Shown in pieces: positions 31,501 to 44,300 of a DNA stretch of 64,000 nt; the stretch's first letter is position 1; each line of letters opens with the position of its first letter. Origin of the DNA: Siphlonurus alternatus. Taxonomy: Eukaryota > Arthropoda > Insecta > Ephemeroptera > Siphlonuridae. The stretch spans positions 4,971,501-5,035,500 of the forward strand of contig OX463782.1 in assembly GCA_949825025.1 (NCBI GenBank). Reading direction: 5' to 3'. Both the position numbers and the translations under genes were made by a program. Below the pieces are notes generated by a model. The model made no database searches. It saw nothing but the letters and a program-made list of their open reading frames with translations, and was not told where the DNA came from.

Positions 31501-33352
31501 ATAAAAAATCTTGAGTTATATTTCAAAAAGAGGCCTGCTAACATTACATATATGAACCTGGATGTACCTCGGAGGCTCCTCCGTGCCAAACAGCTGGTTT
31601 CTTGTCATCTTCACCTCTCCACGGCCCACTAGTCTCTTCCTCCCAGGATACCTCACAGCCAAGCCTTGCAGACATTTTCCTTCTACATCTGCGTAGATGT
31701 CCACTTGGTCACCAACTTGAACACCTGGGAATAAATAATAAATATACATTAGTTGTCTGCGTACTTTATGTGATCCAAAATACAGCCTTTTATTATCCTG
31801 TATTTTATATATTACCTACATAAATATTTTACTCAGCAAAATCACAAATATGCAATCACAGATATTTAAGATGAAACTAAATTTATACAAAAAAATAATT
31901 GACATAATAACGAAAGTAATAGTGACCATATAGCAAATAAAACTCTCATACTCTTTTGCCATTAGTCAATATTTGGGAAGCTCATTTTATCCAGCTAATT
32001 TTTAAAATACAAATGAAGAACAGAAAGGGAACTAAAATATCACTACCACAATTTTTTATAAATTCACACAGCTACAGCTGATTTCATGAGACAAGTAAAT
32101 TTGACTTAGGCAGTAGTTTGCAATGATTGTCATTATGTATGTAGGTGCAGAAAAGTTGCATGTTTTGTAAATATTACTGCATTAATCTTTTCTACATCTA
32201 CCTCTGTGATAAAGACAAACATTGCAGACTGAATTTTGACTGATCTTGGGTTACCTTTACTCATGGCCAGAACTCCGGGGGCAAACAAGTGAGCGCCTCT
32301 CAACACGGCAGCACCACAAGCAGCGTCAACGATAATCTCCGAGCGCTCGGCAGTCTATACATCAGAGAAATTTCTTTCAGTTGAAGCAAAGAAACACTGC
32401 ATGTTTATATTTGCATTTTCTTAGTAAGATTTAAGTAAAAAATATAATTATGTACAACAACAGCTAACACTTAATTGGCCCATTGATACAAAGTAGAGGT
32501 GACCGTCCTGACTGAGGTTTTCCTTAGTTCCCTCAGTCTCACCTCAGCAAAGGCTGGGACGCATATAACAGGCTGTAGAAATATCTAAGTCAAGAAAAAT
32601 TTATACTGAAACACACAGGTTCTCTGATGATGATGAGCTATCTTGAAGTACAATCCTTGCAGCTGTCCTGACTAAGTTGATTTCTGAAAATTACAGGTAG
32701 TGTTGAAAGACTGTAAATATTATTTACCTGAGCTGATGTTGCATCACATTCACTTTGATTGTTCCAGCTGTCAATCACCAGCACATCACTGAATCCCGGA
32801 GCAAGACGGACGACAGGGGCGGGACCGAGACATTGTTCTGACGCTGTCTGTCAGAACAGAAAACAAATTATAATTATCATTGCAATTTCCAATATTAGCT
32901 AGAGACTAGAGAACAGAAACTATCGAAAGTGGCCAGTTTCACAGAAAATATTGTCTGTGCCAGTTTGTTACACAACTTAAAACTATTGTCTCTTTAAGAT
33001 CGTGGAACTCGACAGCATGAAATTAAATTGATGCATACCCCAACCTAATTTGCTGGAATATAATAATATGTATTGTAAATCAGCTTTGAGCTTTCGTAAC
33101 CTTGTTAAGTTCAGATTCAAAAAGTTTCTTGACATCAGAAGCTGTAGTACTCAAAGTATTCACTCGAAATGTTGTGATTCGAGGAGGCTCCATCAACCAT
33201 GGCAACAATTCTTCAAGAGATGTGCCGACTTCCTGTAAACTACAGAATTATTCTTTATTTCTAAAATAATATTATCGAGAGTTTACCTCCATCTCTTTCT
33301 GTAAATAATCCAACACATCACTGTGTGCAAAAGGACTTCCTACTATTGCCAT
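28551..33352 (-). CDS. NSUN6: NSUN6-type tRNA/mRNA cytosine-5 methyltransferase
   Basis: Ten exons on the minus strand (33352-33287, 33232-33101, 32847-32728, 32354-32255, 31724-31568, 31005-30807, 30714-30532, 30032-29919, 29370-29224, 28685-28551) join in frame to 450 residues; human NSUN6 has 469. A PUA domain lies at about residues 107-192 ([38 protein letters not shown]). The SAM-binding motif [10 protein letters not shown] is at 239-248. Motif [13 protein letters not shown] carries Cys326, and motif [11 protein letters not shown] carries the nucleophile Cys373, the same numbers as the human protein. The C-terminal [10 protein letters not shown] is the usual Rossmann end. The enzyme makes 5-methylcytosine at C72 of tRNA-Cys/Thr and in some mRNAs. 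One donor is AAG/gttacg, off consensus. Start is the only ATG before the first donor. The 5' side (to 33540) may be the promoter. Confidence 0.93.
32488..32572 (+). mobile_element. Fragment of the 5S-derived SINE body in NSUN6 intron 3
   Basis: It contains GAGGTGACCGTCCTGACTGA, resembling the SINE body words GGTGACC and GTCCATCCTGACTGAGG seen at 20950-21306. It is too short for certainty. Confidence 0.3.
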
Positions 33353-33552
33353 CAAAAACCATATAATATTAACTCTAGGACGTGTTAACTCTATGTCAAA
33401 AACCAAGAGACAACTCACAACACAAATTTGAAATTTTTAAATTGCCACTAAAAGACAGCTGATCCGGCTGTTCCGGCTGTTCAAATCAATTCGTGTATGA
33501 TCGGTGTCGCTCGGATAGACTCGTCTGCTGTTTGATTTCTGCAGGCGCGAGG

Positions 33553-34210
33553 CGCGAAATAAATTAAATTGTTTAGGGATTGTTTTTAAAATATTTTAAA
33601 ATATATTACATATAATAAAATTTTATAATATTAACTATATATAATTATAAAAAAAATATTAATTATGTTGTCTTTTATCTTATTTTTTATGATTTAAGAA
33701 TCAAGAGATTCATTTTTTTTATCTGCAGTTCGGTTGCTAAAAAAAAAATAAAAATTTGAATTTATGATAAAATAAATTATAAAAAAAAATATTTGTAATT
33801 TGGGTTTTCAAGAAATTTTAAAAAATTAATTAAAAAAAGAAAAACAAAATTATATTGATATTAAAATATTCACCACACATGCGCTACTATACAAGAGCTG
33901 TCTCAGAGACATGCAGTGTACGAAGTACGTACATTTTGTATACAATATATATAATATATATTGAGATATAACTATAATTTTGTAAAAAGTATAATAGAAC
34001 GGGGGGAGAAGGCTAGGAAATTATATTGCTGATGGTTTTCGAACATTCAGCACCACTGTAGAGTATAATGGCCGAGTCGGAGCATTTCATATAAATATAT
34101 TAATAAGAGGAAATTTTCTACCCTTGATTTTAAAATTATTAGTATAATGAACCAATTAAAAAAATTATGGGGTAAAATTTGATTGAATGGCAGTGTCAAA
34201 AAGAATATTT
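33553..34210. other. AT-rich spacer upstream of NSUN6
   Basis: Nothing coding is seen. The first 200 bases left of it (33353-33552) include the likely NSUN6 promoter, without a clear TATA box. Confidence 0.4.
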
Positions 34211-34223
34211 ATTTCTTATTATT

Positions 34224-34225
34224 TG

Positions 34226-34321
<96 letters not shown>

Positions 34322-34326
34322 TTTGA
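34224..34326. repeat. (TTTA)n microsatellite
   Basis: About 24 units of TTTA with a short degenerate extension to 34350. Confidence 0.95.
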
Positions 34327-34350
34327 TTATTTATTTATTTATTTAGATTA

Positions 34351-35195
34351 TTTGATTTGTTGAACTGAAATTTTTGTTCAGGATTATTCGTAGTTAATTT
34401 TAAAAAAAGCATCAATGAACTCAGAAATTCAATTTACCCTAAAAAAATTGTAGCATTGTGAATAAAAAATATATTTAATTTAATATTGAAATCTCGTGTC
34501 TCAGCTAGGTATTGCGGCGGCCGCGTTAACTCCATTAAATAATTGTTTAAATATACTGAATAGATATATATCATATAATAATTGATAATAACAGTAACAA
34601 ACACTTATATATTCATTAAAAATAAAAAGAATTTTATTTACATGTATGTTATACAATAAAAGAGCAAATGCAATATTTTAAACTTTTAAAGTTATAATAT
34701 TTTCTCTGTATACAATATAACTATAATATTAAATTTATGCAAGCCAATAACATATAACTTAGTTTATCATAAGTAAGTTTTGAAAATAAATGGGAAGCTG
34801 TGACATGCCGATTTGGTCGCCATATTCTAACTGGAAGATATTCGTATGTTGAAGATCAGCGGATTTTGACACTATGCAACGTTTCTGCGCCGATTTCCCG
34901 CTCCAAAATCAGAATACAAGTACCGTGAAATTTTTTAGAGTCTCTTTACTTAAACTGAGTTGGGGTTGCAAATAATATTTTAATAGTGGCAATTGTAAAA
35001 GGTTAGTGACAATACGTGATTTTAAATTCGGAAACAGAACTTGTGTTAAGAATTAACAATTTGCGATCGAAAAATTGCTCCGTATAGGATCTTACGTGCG
35101 CCCAATCTTTTCTTGTAAGTAAATGGTAGGACAAAGGTTGCATGACGTCATCATAACAGCTTCCCATTTGTCATGAAAAAAGTAAAATGGTAACA
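34351..35195. other. AT-rich spacer
   Basis: No gene, RNA or transposon is recognised. Confidence 0.45.
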
Positions 35196-35633
35196 ATGGA
35201 CAATTTGCATCAACTTTTTTTAGTAGCTCAATCGAAAGAGGAGGTCGAAAAATACACCTGTGAATTTTATGCGATTTTTATTCGTACTGCATCATGGCTA
35301 AAAGAGAGGTCACGTGACCTGGAGCTGGCGCCCGTGACGTCACTTAACTGTTCCGTCAAACAAACGATCGACTTTATAAAGCTTGCAAACAACCACGTTG
35401 CTATGGAAACAAGCAACAATTAATTTATTGTTTACAAGCGTTATATAGACAATCGTTTGCTTGACCAGACAGTTCAATGACGTCACGGGCGACACAGGCG
35501 CCGGCTCCAGGTCACGTGACCTCTCTTTTAGCCATGATGCAGTACGAATAAAAATCGCATAAAATTCACAGGTGTATTTTTCGACCTCCTCTTTCGATTG
35601 AGCTACTAAAAAAAGTTGATGCAAATTGTCCAT
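35196..35633. mobile_element. Palindromic MITE with ATGGACAATTTGC ends
   Basis: Near-perfect inverted arms of about 150 bp each: ATGGACAATTTGCATCAAC at the left is mirrored at the right end. Inner arm words GAGGTCGAAAAATACACC and GGTCACGTGACC are mirrored too. The two open frames of 78 and 97 codons, on opposite strands, encode the same peptide because they lie in the two arms, so they are not genes. The ATGGACAA end resembles one sub-group of the 40870/59908 family. Confidence 0.65.
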
Positions 35634-36126
35634 TCTACAAAATTTACATAATTATTATTATAATTACTGTGAATTTACGTATGCTCCGGTTTGTAGTTAC
35701 ATATGTTTCAAAAAATTTAAATTCATACAGCAACCACTACTTGTTAATTACAAGCAATGGGGCCAACAAACACTTGATTAATTATTGTGTATTTTATTCT
35801 ATAAATCACAGGACTAGTCATTAATTTTTTTAGTCATATTATTTTCTCTGTTCAAAAGTAAAATCACTATACTTTATAATATACTGAATAATTAAACATA
35901 TCGGAAAAAGTAAACATATTATATCACAGTGACGGCTCGTGAGAGGAGATGCTTTATAGCTGCGAGGTCAAAAAATATAGTAGAATTTTAAAAAAATGTA
36001 AATAAATACAAAAATTAGTTAAAAATATCCTGTAAATTACTATAGGCGCTGCAGTCCTGCTCATATTATATTTAATGATATTTATAATTATGTGTAATGT
36101 AGTAAAACTATATTAAAGTATAATGT

Positions 36127-39100
36127 TTAATTATCACGTAACACAGCAGCGTGCTGTCTCCTGAGGTCCGACTTGATGAGCACCGTGAGCACCGTCCCGA
36201 GCACCAGGGAGCCGCTCATGAACATGTTGGCGGCGAAGTCACCGTAAGGGTTGAACACCCAGCCGTAGCCCAGGGTGTACAGGAAGGATAAGATCTGGCA
36301 GCCGAGCGCCATTACTCCGGCAGAGGTCGCCTCGGACTCAGGATACGTCACCTCCGCGGCGAACTCGAAGGCCGCGGGAAGGTAGCCAATCATGAAGAAT
36401 CTGCAAGAATAATGAGGTGTAAGACAAGTATATACTACATAGGTATACTTGATTTTTTTAAAAGGGCACTTGGAGAGATTGTCGCACTCTCTGCATGTCA
36501 TCGTTATATGTCTTCATTATGACAATAATGCTTATTTTGAATATTAAGTAAATTACATGCAGCCATAATTCACTTAATTCAAGTATTTTTGTATATAATT
36601 CATGTTGCAAAGTGAGTTGATGTTATCAAGTGGCCAATTCTGATGTAGGGATGCTATGTGAGCATCCATGGGTCCCTTTACCTCAATGTCCAAAAATGCA
36701 CAAAAAAACAACTGATTTCCTCTACTCATGAGGTTGGTTCCACGCTTAGTTTCAAACACAATTATTCTGGCAATTATACGTACCCCCAGAGCGCCGAGAT
36801 GACGTACATGTAGGTGATATCCCCAGCGCGGAGGAGAAACGTGTAGGCCACCATCGAGAGTGCGGAGAGTGCGTATGTCACCACGTTCATTTCCCTGTGA
36901 CACAATCGTTGTCTTTACTTTGGTGCTCTTTTTACTTAAACGAACCATGTTATTCAAATTTTAATGACAGGTTCAACTTGATGATGAAGTTTCATCCATT
37001 TTAATATATATAGCGACACTGCAACAGTATGCTATTTTGTCTCAGTGAAAATTTGGATGTTAGAAATTAGAATTACGTTGCCTACAATGAAATAAAGCAA
37101 TGTTCGATCATATATGCCTCCAAATAATATGTAGTCAATAATTATACAGTAATGTTCAGGTCACAGATCAAGATGCTGTACTTACTTGTACTTCTTGGTC
37201 CAGTCGAGGATGTAGCCTACCACGACAGTGCCCACCAGTCCACTGATGATCATTGTCACTCCGATCAAGCCAGCGTCGTCTTGGGCACCCTGTAAAATGA
37301 GTGTGATATAGTGTAAAGTATAACTAACATCGTAAAACAAAAGAATACATGGAGGGGTTATTATTCACTGTAATTATCACAATGTTTTCTGATTTTGTTT
37401 GATGTCATATGGTTTTTTTTTACATCAAATTCTATATAATAATAATATATATTATTAAATTCGTAATGTGTATCTTTAAATATTATATACGAGCATGTAT
37501 AATTACATCCAATGAAATTTAATATTCTTCCAAAAGTAGCCATTTTAAATGCAAGGATTCTGCAGGTATAACAAAAAAAAAAAAAAAAATAATAATAATA
37601 ATAATAATTTTTTTTTCTATGGTATATAATATACTTACTATAATTGACTCGGAATTTAAAATATTTTTACTGTCCGCTAATTATCATATTTTTATTACAT
37701 GTGAGGCTATATATGAAAGGTAATTTTTATCAATATTTAAATATTTAATACATTTCGTCTGCGCATAGATATTTACAAAAAAAAATATACAAATCTGTAG
37801 TCTGCAATTTAAAAAATTGATTATTTTTGCTACTCCTAGAAGTTTTTATGTAATTTTTTGCTGCAGAAACATTGTTGTCTCACCGGGTGGTGCACGAGGA
37901 TCATCTGGTTGAGGAAGGTGGTCACCCCTGAGAAGACGGCCACGTTCAGACCGAAGCCCAGAAAGATAAGCACGAAGTGGATGTTCTTCATGAGCCCCCA
38001 CATCCCGCTCACGAACTGACGGATGCTCTCGCCCTGAGCCACCCCCTCGCGATTCGCCTGAGCAGCGCTGGGGACCGTGGGCGGGTGCGATTGAAGGACT
38101 GAGAGAAAAGAAGAAAATGTGTTATTTTGGTTTCACATTAACAACGGTGGCGATACGACGCGATTTTGATGCACAAATTGTGATATCGTGGCAATGAATT
38201 AGCTTCGTTGCGGCAGTGAAATCTGCATGCATGGATCTGTCTTATCATTTATTTTTTAAAAATATAGAAGTTTAACATTGGCCTTAAATGGATGAAAACA
38301 AGAAATGAAGCTTTTATGAGAAAATCGTCTCTTTGAATTTGTTCAAACTATATATTAATAAGCGACTAAGTTTTAAATCATTATAATTTTTTTTTTTTTT
38401 TTTTTAATATTCGATTCTTTCATTCTTTGACTCTGCAATAACTGATTTTGAAAGTGCTGGTAATGAATACTTACAAAACAGCTGTAACACGAAGAGAACG
38501 GTTGTCATGATTGCTATGCCGTAGAACATGTACGACAATCCGCGTTCAATTTCTTCTATGCTGCCATTAGGAACCAGAGCAGTTGGGATGAAAAATCCGA
38601 GAGTATTGCCGAGCTGAAATATTGCAATATTACTAGGTTGATTTCTTATCTAATATATAATTTAATATGAATGTAGCCCCATATTGCACATAAAATAATA
38701 TAGAAGAGACTTTAAAAAAAAAAAAAAAAATGTTTTTATAATGTTTCAACTTGTTCGAAAATAATTTTATCAATCAGTTTTTCAAACTAAGTTTCGAAAA
38801 TTTCAAATTCAGCTAGGGCTTCAAATTGATGTATAGAAAGTGTATACTAAAATACAAAAATACATGTTGTAGGTTTTAATTAAGCCTACTAATGTCAAAG
38901 ACTTTTGGTCTACACTGTATATATGATAACATGTTTAATGAGACCTGTTGTGGCACCCCATGAGAACCCACGTTTATTGTTGATGGTGCTCACCTGTAGA
39001 CCGAAGACCCCGATGGCGCACGCGGTGGACACCTGACCAGGTCCGAACCAGATGGCGGCGAGCGGCGCGGGGATGCTGAGAGTGTACGTTTGACTGAGCG

Positions 39101-40678
39101 CCACGATGGTCTGTCCCAGGAAGGTCACCCAGAACCGGTCAGGTGCCACGGAGAACACCTTTATCCAGGCACCGAGACACGTGCCCCCCGTGGCTAGCAG
39201 GATGGCCGGCCGGATACCCTGAGTGAGAGATGTGCGTCGCAATTTTATTTAATTCATAAATTATTTATTATTACATGAGCAGCTGAAAAACAAGCACAGA
39301 GAACTAAAATTATATTGCAGTCATAATTCATTTTAGACTTTGCAAGATCTTAATTTAAGAGCGATATAAAGAATTTAACGTAAAATTAAAAAAAATAGTA
39401 TAATAATATTGCTTTTGAGCCCAAATTCAAAATAAAGTGACAAATTTAATGGTAAATTTTAAGTGCCACTTCCATATAGTTTTAGTGTAGATTATGCAAA
39501 GGTCTTTCCCCTTATTATTTATGAAAGGAATACAAATTCATGTAGCAATTTTATTGTATTAAATTTTTACAGAAGTTAAGGAGCTTGACAATAATTATGT
39601 TTAACTGCATGATATATAGTTACGAATGTTTTAATGTTGCGCGGGCCATGCAGAAGATAGTTACACTTTAAAAGTACAGTTAACCGCCATGGCTATAAGT
39701 GTGCATGACAGAATTAAAAAAGAATAAAATGAAAATATATATTTTAGACATTTTATCACTTGATCTATCAATTTCCACGTGTGTCATTTTTTTTTTTTTT
39801 TCCATCAAGAATTAGATTAGAATTTAACACATTGAACTCACGATGACGTCACTAATTCAACATTTTTACCTTAACTGATGACGTCAGAGTCAAATTCCAA
39901 TATTATTCTTGATAAAAATGGGTTAAATAAAAATTAACACTGATGGGACAGAGAAAATATCTAACATATAATTTTACTCTAAATTTTATGCTCCGATAAT
40001 ATACCCCGAGCCTAGGCATACTTTTCGAACCTTACTACAGTTCAACAAATGTTATATTACCACCGGAAGTAACCAAAAGTGCGAGGTTTCTGGACTTACT
40101 AGTTCAGTTTGGAACCTGAAACTTTGCAGATATATTTATTTTAAGGATTTCAACCTATATCTGATGTAAAGTCTTAAAGTTTTCAGGTCCATAGGTTAGC
40201 CAAAATTCTTCCACTTCCGACTACTTTTGGTAGTATTCATACATTTGTTGAACTGTAATGATTAAGGTTCAAAATTATGTTTTTGGCTCTTTATATTAAA
40301 GAAGCATAAAATTTACATGAACTGTAAGTTTAAATTAAATTAACAACAAAAACCTTACTTACAGCGAGTGTCACGAACCTTTTTGTTGAAGAACCAGGTT
40401 GCCGGTATGATTGTGATGCAGTAAGCAACCATGTAAACCATGGACGTCCAGTCCACCGCGACGTACGGCACGTCGTAGTATTTAACAATGACGTCAGCGA
40501 TGATAGAGTACTGGATCCACTGGACGGCACTCACGGTGCAGTAGAGGGCGTACAGAGCGAGCACCACCCAACGACGGCGGTACACCACGAACTGCACCGT
40601 CTCACGTGCCTCGATGACGTCAGCATTGGTGCTCGCGTAGTCCTCGACATCACCAACAATCCTCTTCCTGTCCGCCAT
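36127..40678 (-). CDS. FLVCR: FLVCR-like major facilitator transporter, copy A
   Basis: Seven exons on the minus strand (40678-40379, 39218-38994, 38613-38475, 38098-37884, 37289-37186, 36894-36784, 36400-36127) give 455 residues and about 12 membrane segments. FLVCR/SLC49 family marks are the entry block YRRRWVVLALYALYC with QWIQYS (Trp54), the NCLGAW-like CLGAWIKVFS, IWFGPGQVSTACAIGVFG, TTFLNQMILVHHP, ILDWTKKYK and FEFAAEVTYPESEATSAGV, ending LIKSDLRRQ. Vertebrate homologues move choline/ethanolamine, and heme export has been claimed; they sit in plasma or mitochondrial membrane. Phases (0,0,1,0,2,2) equal those of copies B and C. The first donor is AAG/gttcgt; a stronger gtaagt 17 bases later would break the frame. 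ATG lies directly after a 3' splice signal (tttctag), implying a non-coding first exon upstream. Confidence 0.9.
37571..37610. repeat. Poly-A / (AAT)n run in FLVCR copy A intron 4
   Basis: Oligo-A followed by about seven AAT units and oligo-T. Confidence 0.9.
40000..40262. mobile_element. CCGGAAGT palindromic repeat, copy 1, in FLVCR copy A intron 1
   Basis: The left arm has TACAGTTCAACAAATG and ACCACCGGAAGTAACCAAAA. The right arm has the mirrored ACTTCCGACTACTTTTGG and CATTTGTTGAACTGTA. Related copies are at 46060-46260 and 46590-46800. Confidence 0.5.
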
Positions 40679-40851
40679 CTAGAAAAAGAGAGTGTTAAAA
40701 ATTGCATAAGCAAAATCCACGTGGCATCACTGCAATGCATATATATTGCATACTGTTTAAAGGAGCCTGCCGTGCCATATAATAATGTTGTGTGGTATCA
40801 GCCGCGTGTGAGGAACATTATGCAGAAAAAATTAATTATAAATTATAGACG

Positions 40852-41192
40852 GCAATGGACGACATACATGAAAAAAAATTATTACAGAAATGAATAGAGG
40901 GTATCAAATTATGCTACTCTGAATTTTTTCAGATTTTTTTGAGACCCAGAACTATTTTTAAATAATTATTGAAAGTGCGGCCACGCCCCCTGGAGGCGTC
41001 AATAGGCGTCCAGGTACTATATTTTTTATTAAGGATTCAGGGGTGCCAACTGAAATTGCAGAACTTTCAATAAGTATTTAAAAATAATTCCGGGTCTCAA
41101 AAAAATCTGAAAAATTTCAGAGTAGCATAATTTGGTACTTATACCTTCTATTCATTTCTGTAATAAAATTTTTTCATGTATGTTGTCCATTA
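40852..41192. mobile_element. ATGGAC-type palindromic MITE
   Basis: ATGGACGACATACATG at the left is mirrored by CATGTATGTTGTCCAT at the right. The arms share AGAAATGAATAGAGGGTA and TATGCTACTCTGAA with their complements. Same family as 12815-13150 and 59908-60180. Confidence 0.6.
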
Positions 41193-41463
41193 TTGCATTA
41201 ATTTCGTTTTCATATCATCTGCTAGTTTATAAAGAATACATTTTACAGAAGCTGCATTTTTTTATCCTTAAATAATTTTACCTGGCAACAAAGTCAATTT
41301 TTCTAATTTCTCTAAATATTTATAATTTTTTCAGTGATGCATGGTTTAGAGCTTACGGTCTGACAACAGGAGGGGAAAGGAGGGGAGGTAAACATCTGGG
41401 CGTTATCCTGTAAGCAGGCAACCCAACAATCTCGTGGCACTGAGCAAAAAAACCTCTTTGAAC

Positions 41464-41635
41464 CAGGCGCGGATCCAGGGGGGGGCTGGGGGGGCTGCAG
41501 CCCCCCCCCCCCCCCCGAAATTTTGGATTTAACATGGACAATATAGGCATTTCCCCCACTCCAATTTTTTTTTTAACATTGGCCTTATGGAAGCAGCCCC
41601 CCCCCCCCCGAAATTGTTTTCTGGATCCGCGCCTG
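41464..41635. mobile_element. Short hAT-like element with 8-bp target duplication
   Basis: Inverted ends CAGGCGCGGATCCAG and CTGGATCCGCGCCTG enclose C-tracts. The identical 8-bp sequence CTTTGAAC lies immediately outside on both sides (41456-41463 and 41636-41643). An 8-bp duplication with CAG...CTG ends is characteristic of hAT transposons. A truncated relative lies at about 51085-51185. The element is 172 bp and non-coding. Confidence 0.75.
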
Positions 41636-41659
41636 CTTTGAACAGTCGTTGCTCATAAA

Positions 41660-43330
41660 ACTTCCCATTGTTAATCACCATGCCCCGTAAGAATAACACA
41701 GGACATGGTGATTAGAAGGCTGCAAGTAAGAAATTTTCCAAGATGTCGAGTGTACGATCGGAATACATGTTATTTTTCAGCTCAAGTTTTAAAGGTAAGC
41801 TTGAAACCAAAATACTCATATTAATCTGCATGTAAAACGTGCCATGACGTCATAGTCGCGCAGCAAAATATGCAAGTTGGTTATCATAATTATTGAAATG
41901 ATAAAGATTATGTTAAATCGTGTTTCAAATGAGACTAAAACCTCATAAATCAATTGTAAAATTTATATATTTTTAAAAACTTTCTGCTGTCAATTTCAAT
42001 TAAGTCAAAATAATTATACTCATAAGCTGAACTTAAAAACCTAAAATACAACATTTAGAGCTAATATTTATATTAACTAAATTTTTATATAATTGAAATT
42101 CAATAATTAAAATATTATACAACATGTAATAAATATTAAATACTATTAGAAGAATTAAAATATTATTAATTAGAGTAAATATTATACCTTTTATTGTCTT
42201 TGTATTTGCCGATGCTGAACAGCTAGTGATCAAGTACAAATATACATTGTATGAAATTATTTAGTCAAAATAGCAAATCATTGCCATGGGGTACTCCAAC
42301 CACTCTATACTATCAAATGTGATTGCCTTATCTATAATTAAAAATCAAAGAAATACCCTTGAGTGTATGTAGTTATGTGATTCGTGATTAAATAGTGATT
42401 TGAGATCATCAATTTTCCATTGATCTAATATGACTAAAAATTTAGTAATTTTATTTTACAATATTTTACCCTTATATATTATCGATCAAATTACAATTTT
42501 GCAATTATTACTATAATTGGTGAAGTAAAAAAAAAAGGCTAAACTAAATTACCATTAATTATTATTAATTATAGTGAAATGCAGTGTCAATTTTTTAGAG
42601 TTTTCCTTATTCTGTTTAATAAATAATATAAGTTGTAATGTATACACAAAATTGTAAAATATATTTTAAAAATTCTTTCACGATTAATTATTAACTAATA
42701 TATCATACATCGTGAAATAATAAAAATGTATCTTACAATTTAATATTTGAACATTATTTTATATAATTTAAATTTATCTTTATACAATTGAAATATACAA
42801 TGATATAATTTATCATTTAGTGATTATATATTAAGCGAGATTGTAAGGCAATCAAGAATCAGTCAACTCTTTGTCATCAACGTAAAAACTCGGTCGCGCA
42901 CGATACTTACAAGCATAATTTTATTACATTATTTTTATAATATACTGAACTGTGTACAAGACAGTAAATCCATATACTATTGAAAGCATACATATCGAAT
43001 AATAAACGACCATGCGTGCAGCTAAATTTTTTCCCGTCAATATCAGTATAGCAGCACTATACCGATTCGGTAATACGTACTGATGACCAGTAAATTAGAG
43101 GCACCAGTATTGGACCCCCTTAAGACATATATTGCACTTTTAACAATTTTTATCTGCCATAATTAAAGGTTCTTAAAAATTAATATGTATATATATATGT
43201 ATATATCATCTCATTGAGTAAATTTTTTTTGTGTGTGTGGAGGCAATGATTTTTGAAAAAGTGCCGGTTTTGGACCCAGCATCATGTTATTTAAACGTTT
43301 TGTTACGTTTTATGACAAATAAACGAATAA
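41660..43330. other. AT-rich spacer between FLVCR copies, with a block shared with the copy B upstream region
   Basis: Mostly AT-rich and gene-free. The segment 42290-42370 (GATTGCCTTATCTATAA, AAAGAAATACCCTTGAGTGT) has a close counterpart at 52755-52825 upstream of copy B. Confidence 0.45.
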
Positions 43331-43351
43331 TAAAAAAACTGTTTTTATCCA

Positions 43352-43442
43352 TTTTTATTTATTTATTTATTTGTTTGTTTGTTTGTTTGTTTGTTTGTTT
43401 GTTTGTTTGTTTGTTTGTTTGTTTGTTTGTTTGTTTGTTTGT

Positions 43443-43485
<43 letters not shown>

Positions 43486-43490
43486 TTTTT
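43352..43490. repeat. (TTTA)n(TTTG)n(TTTA)n microsatellite
   Basis: Compound tetranucleotide run of about 34 units. The 132-codon open frame across it is a repeat artefact. Confidence 0.95.
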
Positions 43491-43816
43491 TGAACCAATA
43501 AAAAAATTATCAAGAGGTAAAAAAAAAGTCGTCTTTATTGAGGGCGGTATTGCAATTGTTATTTTAATGGAAGGGAGGGTTTGGTTAATCAATTACAATT
43601 ATCATTTTTTACTTTTTTTTTGCCTATAAGGAGCCTAAAAGCAGGTCGGAACCAAAACAGGGGTAAAATCCAAAACCGGGGCCCCTATTGTACTGTACGT
43701 GACAACAAAATTAAATATGATATTATTTAATAAATAACATTACTTAAAAATATCATATTTATGTTTCAGCTAAGTTGAATTCCCACACACCATTGTCACA
43801 AATATAAAATAAAAGT

Positions 43817-43971
<155 letters not shown>

Positions 43972-44056
43972 CACATTGTATAATTAATATTTCCAATAAT
44001 AATTTAAATATTTTTGTCACTTTCTATAATACGAGCTAGTATATTTTTACTTACAT

Positions 44057-44300
44057 CTTCTTCACTTCTCCGCCACATACTAAAGAAATAAATACAGACA
44101 GCTCAGGATCGTAATTTAACTTTCTAAAAATTATTTCTCCCCGGAACTGTCAGTCTGGCAAAAGTTTCGTACAACCGGCAAAATGTTGACTCAAGAGGTC
44201 ATTGAACTGAAAAACAGCTGATTGTCTGGCGTAATTCGCGAGCATACGCGACCGCCGCGACTGGAGCGCGGGGAGACGATGAACTTTATATTCGCGCAAT
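44057..44300 (-). promoter_or_regulatory. Possible promoter and first exon of FLVCR copy A
   Basis: This is a local GC-rich patch (GACCGCCGCGACTGGAGCGCGG) in AT-rich spacer. On the minus strand it has a TATA-like GAATATAAAG, then a stretch ending GTGAAGAAGAT before donor gtaagt at about 44057. An ATG in this stretch (ATGTGGCGG) would read in frame into the copy A coding start if spliced to it. This is inference only; the distance to exon 1 is 3.4 kb. Confidence 0.25.

Noticed and set aside
35187..35633. Two open frames (78 and 97 codons) with the same peptide MDNLHQLFLVAQSKEE
   Set aside because: They are the two inverted arms of one palindromic MITE.
40355..40375. Alternative gtaagt donor for FLVCR copy A exon 1
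   Set aside because: It would shift the frame relative to exon 2, and copies B and C splice at the homologous AAG/GT position.
43231..43629. 132-codon open frame
   Set aside because: More than a third is the (TTTA/TTTG) microsatellite and the remainder is AT-rich with no homologous pattern.
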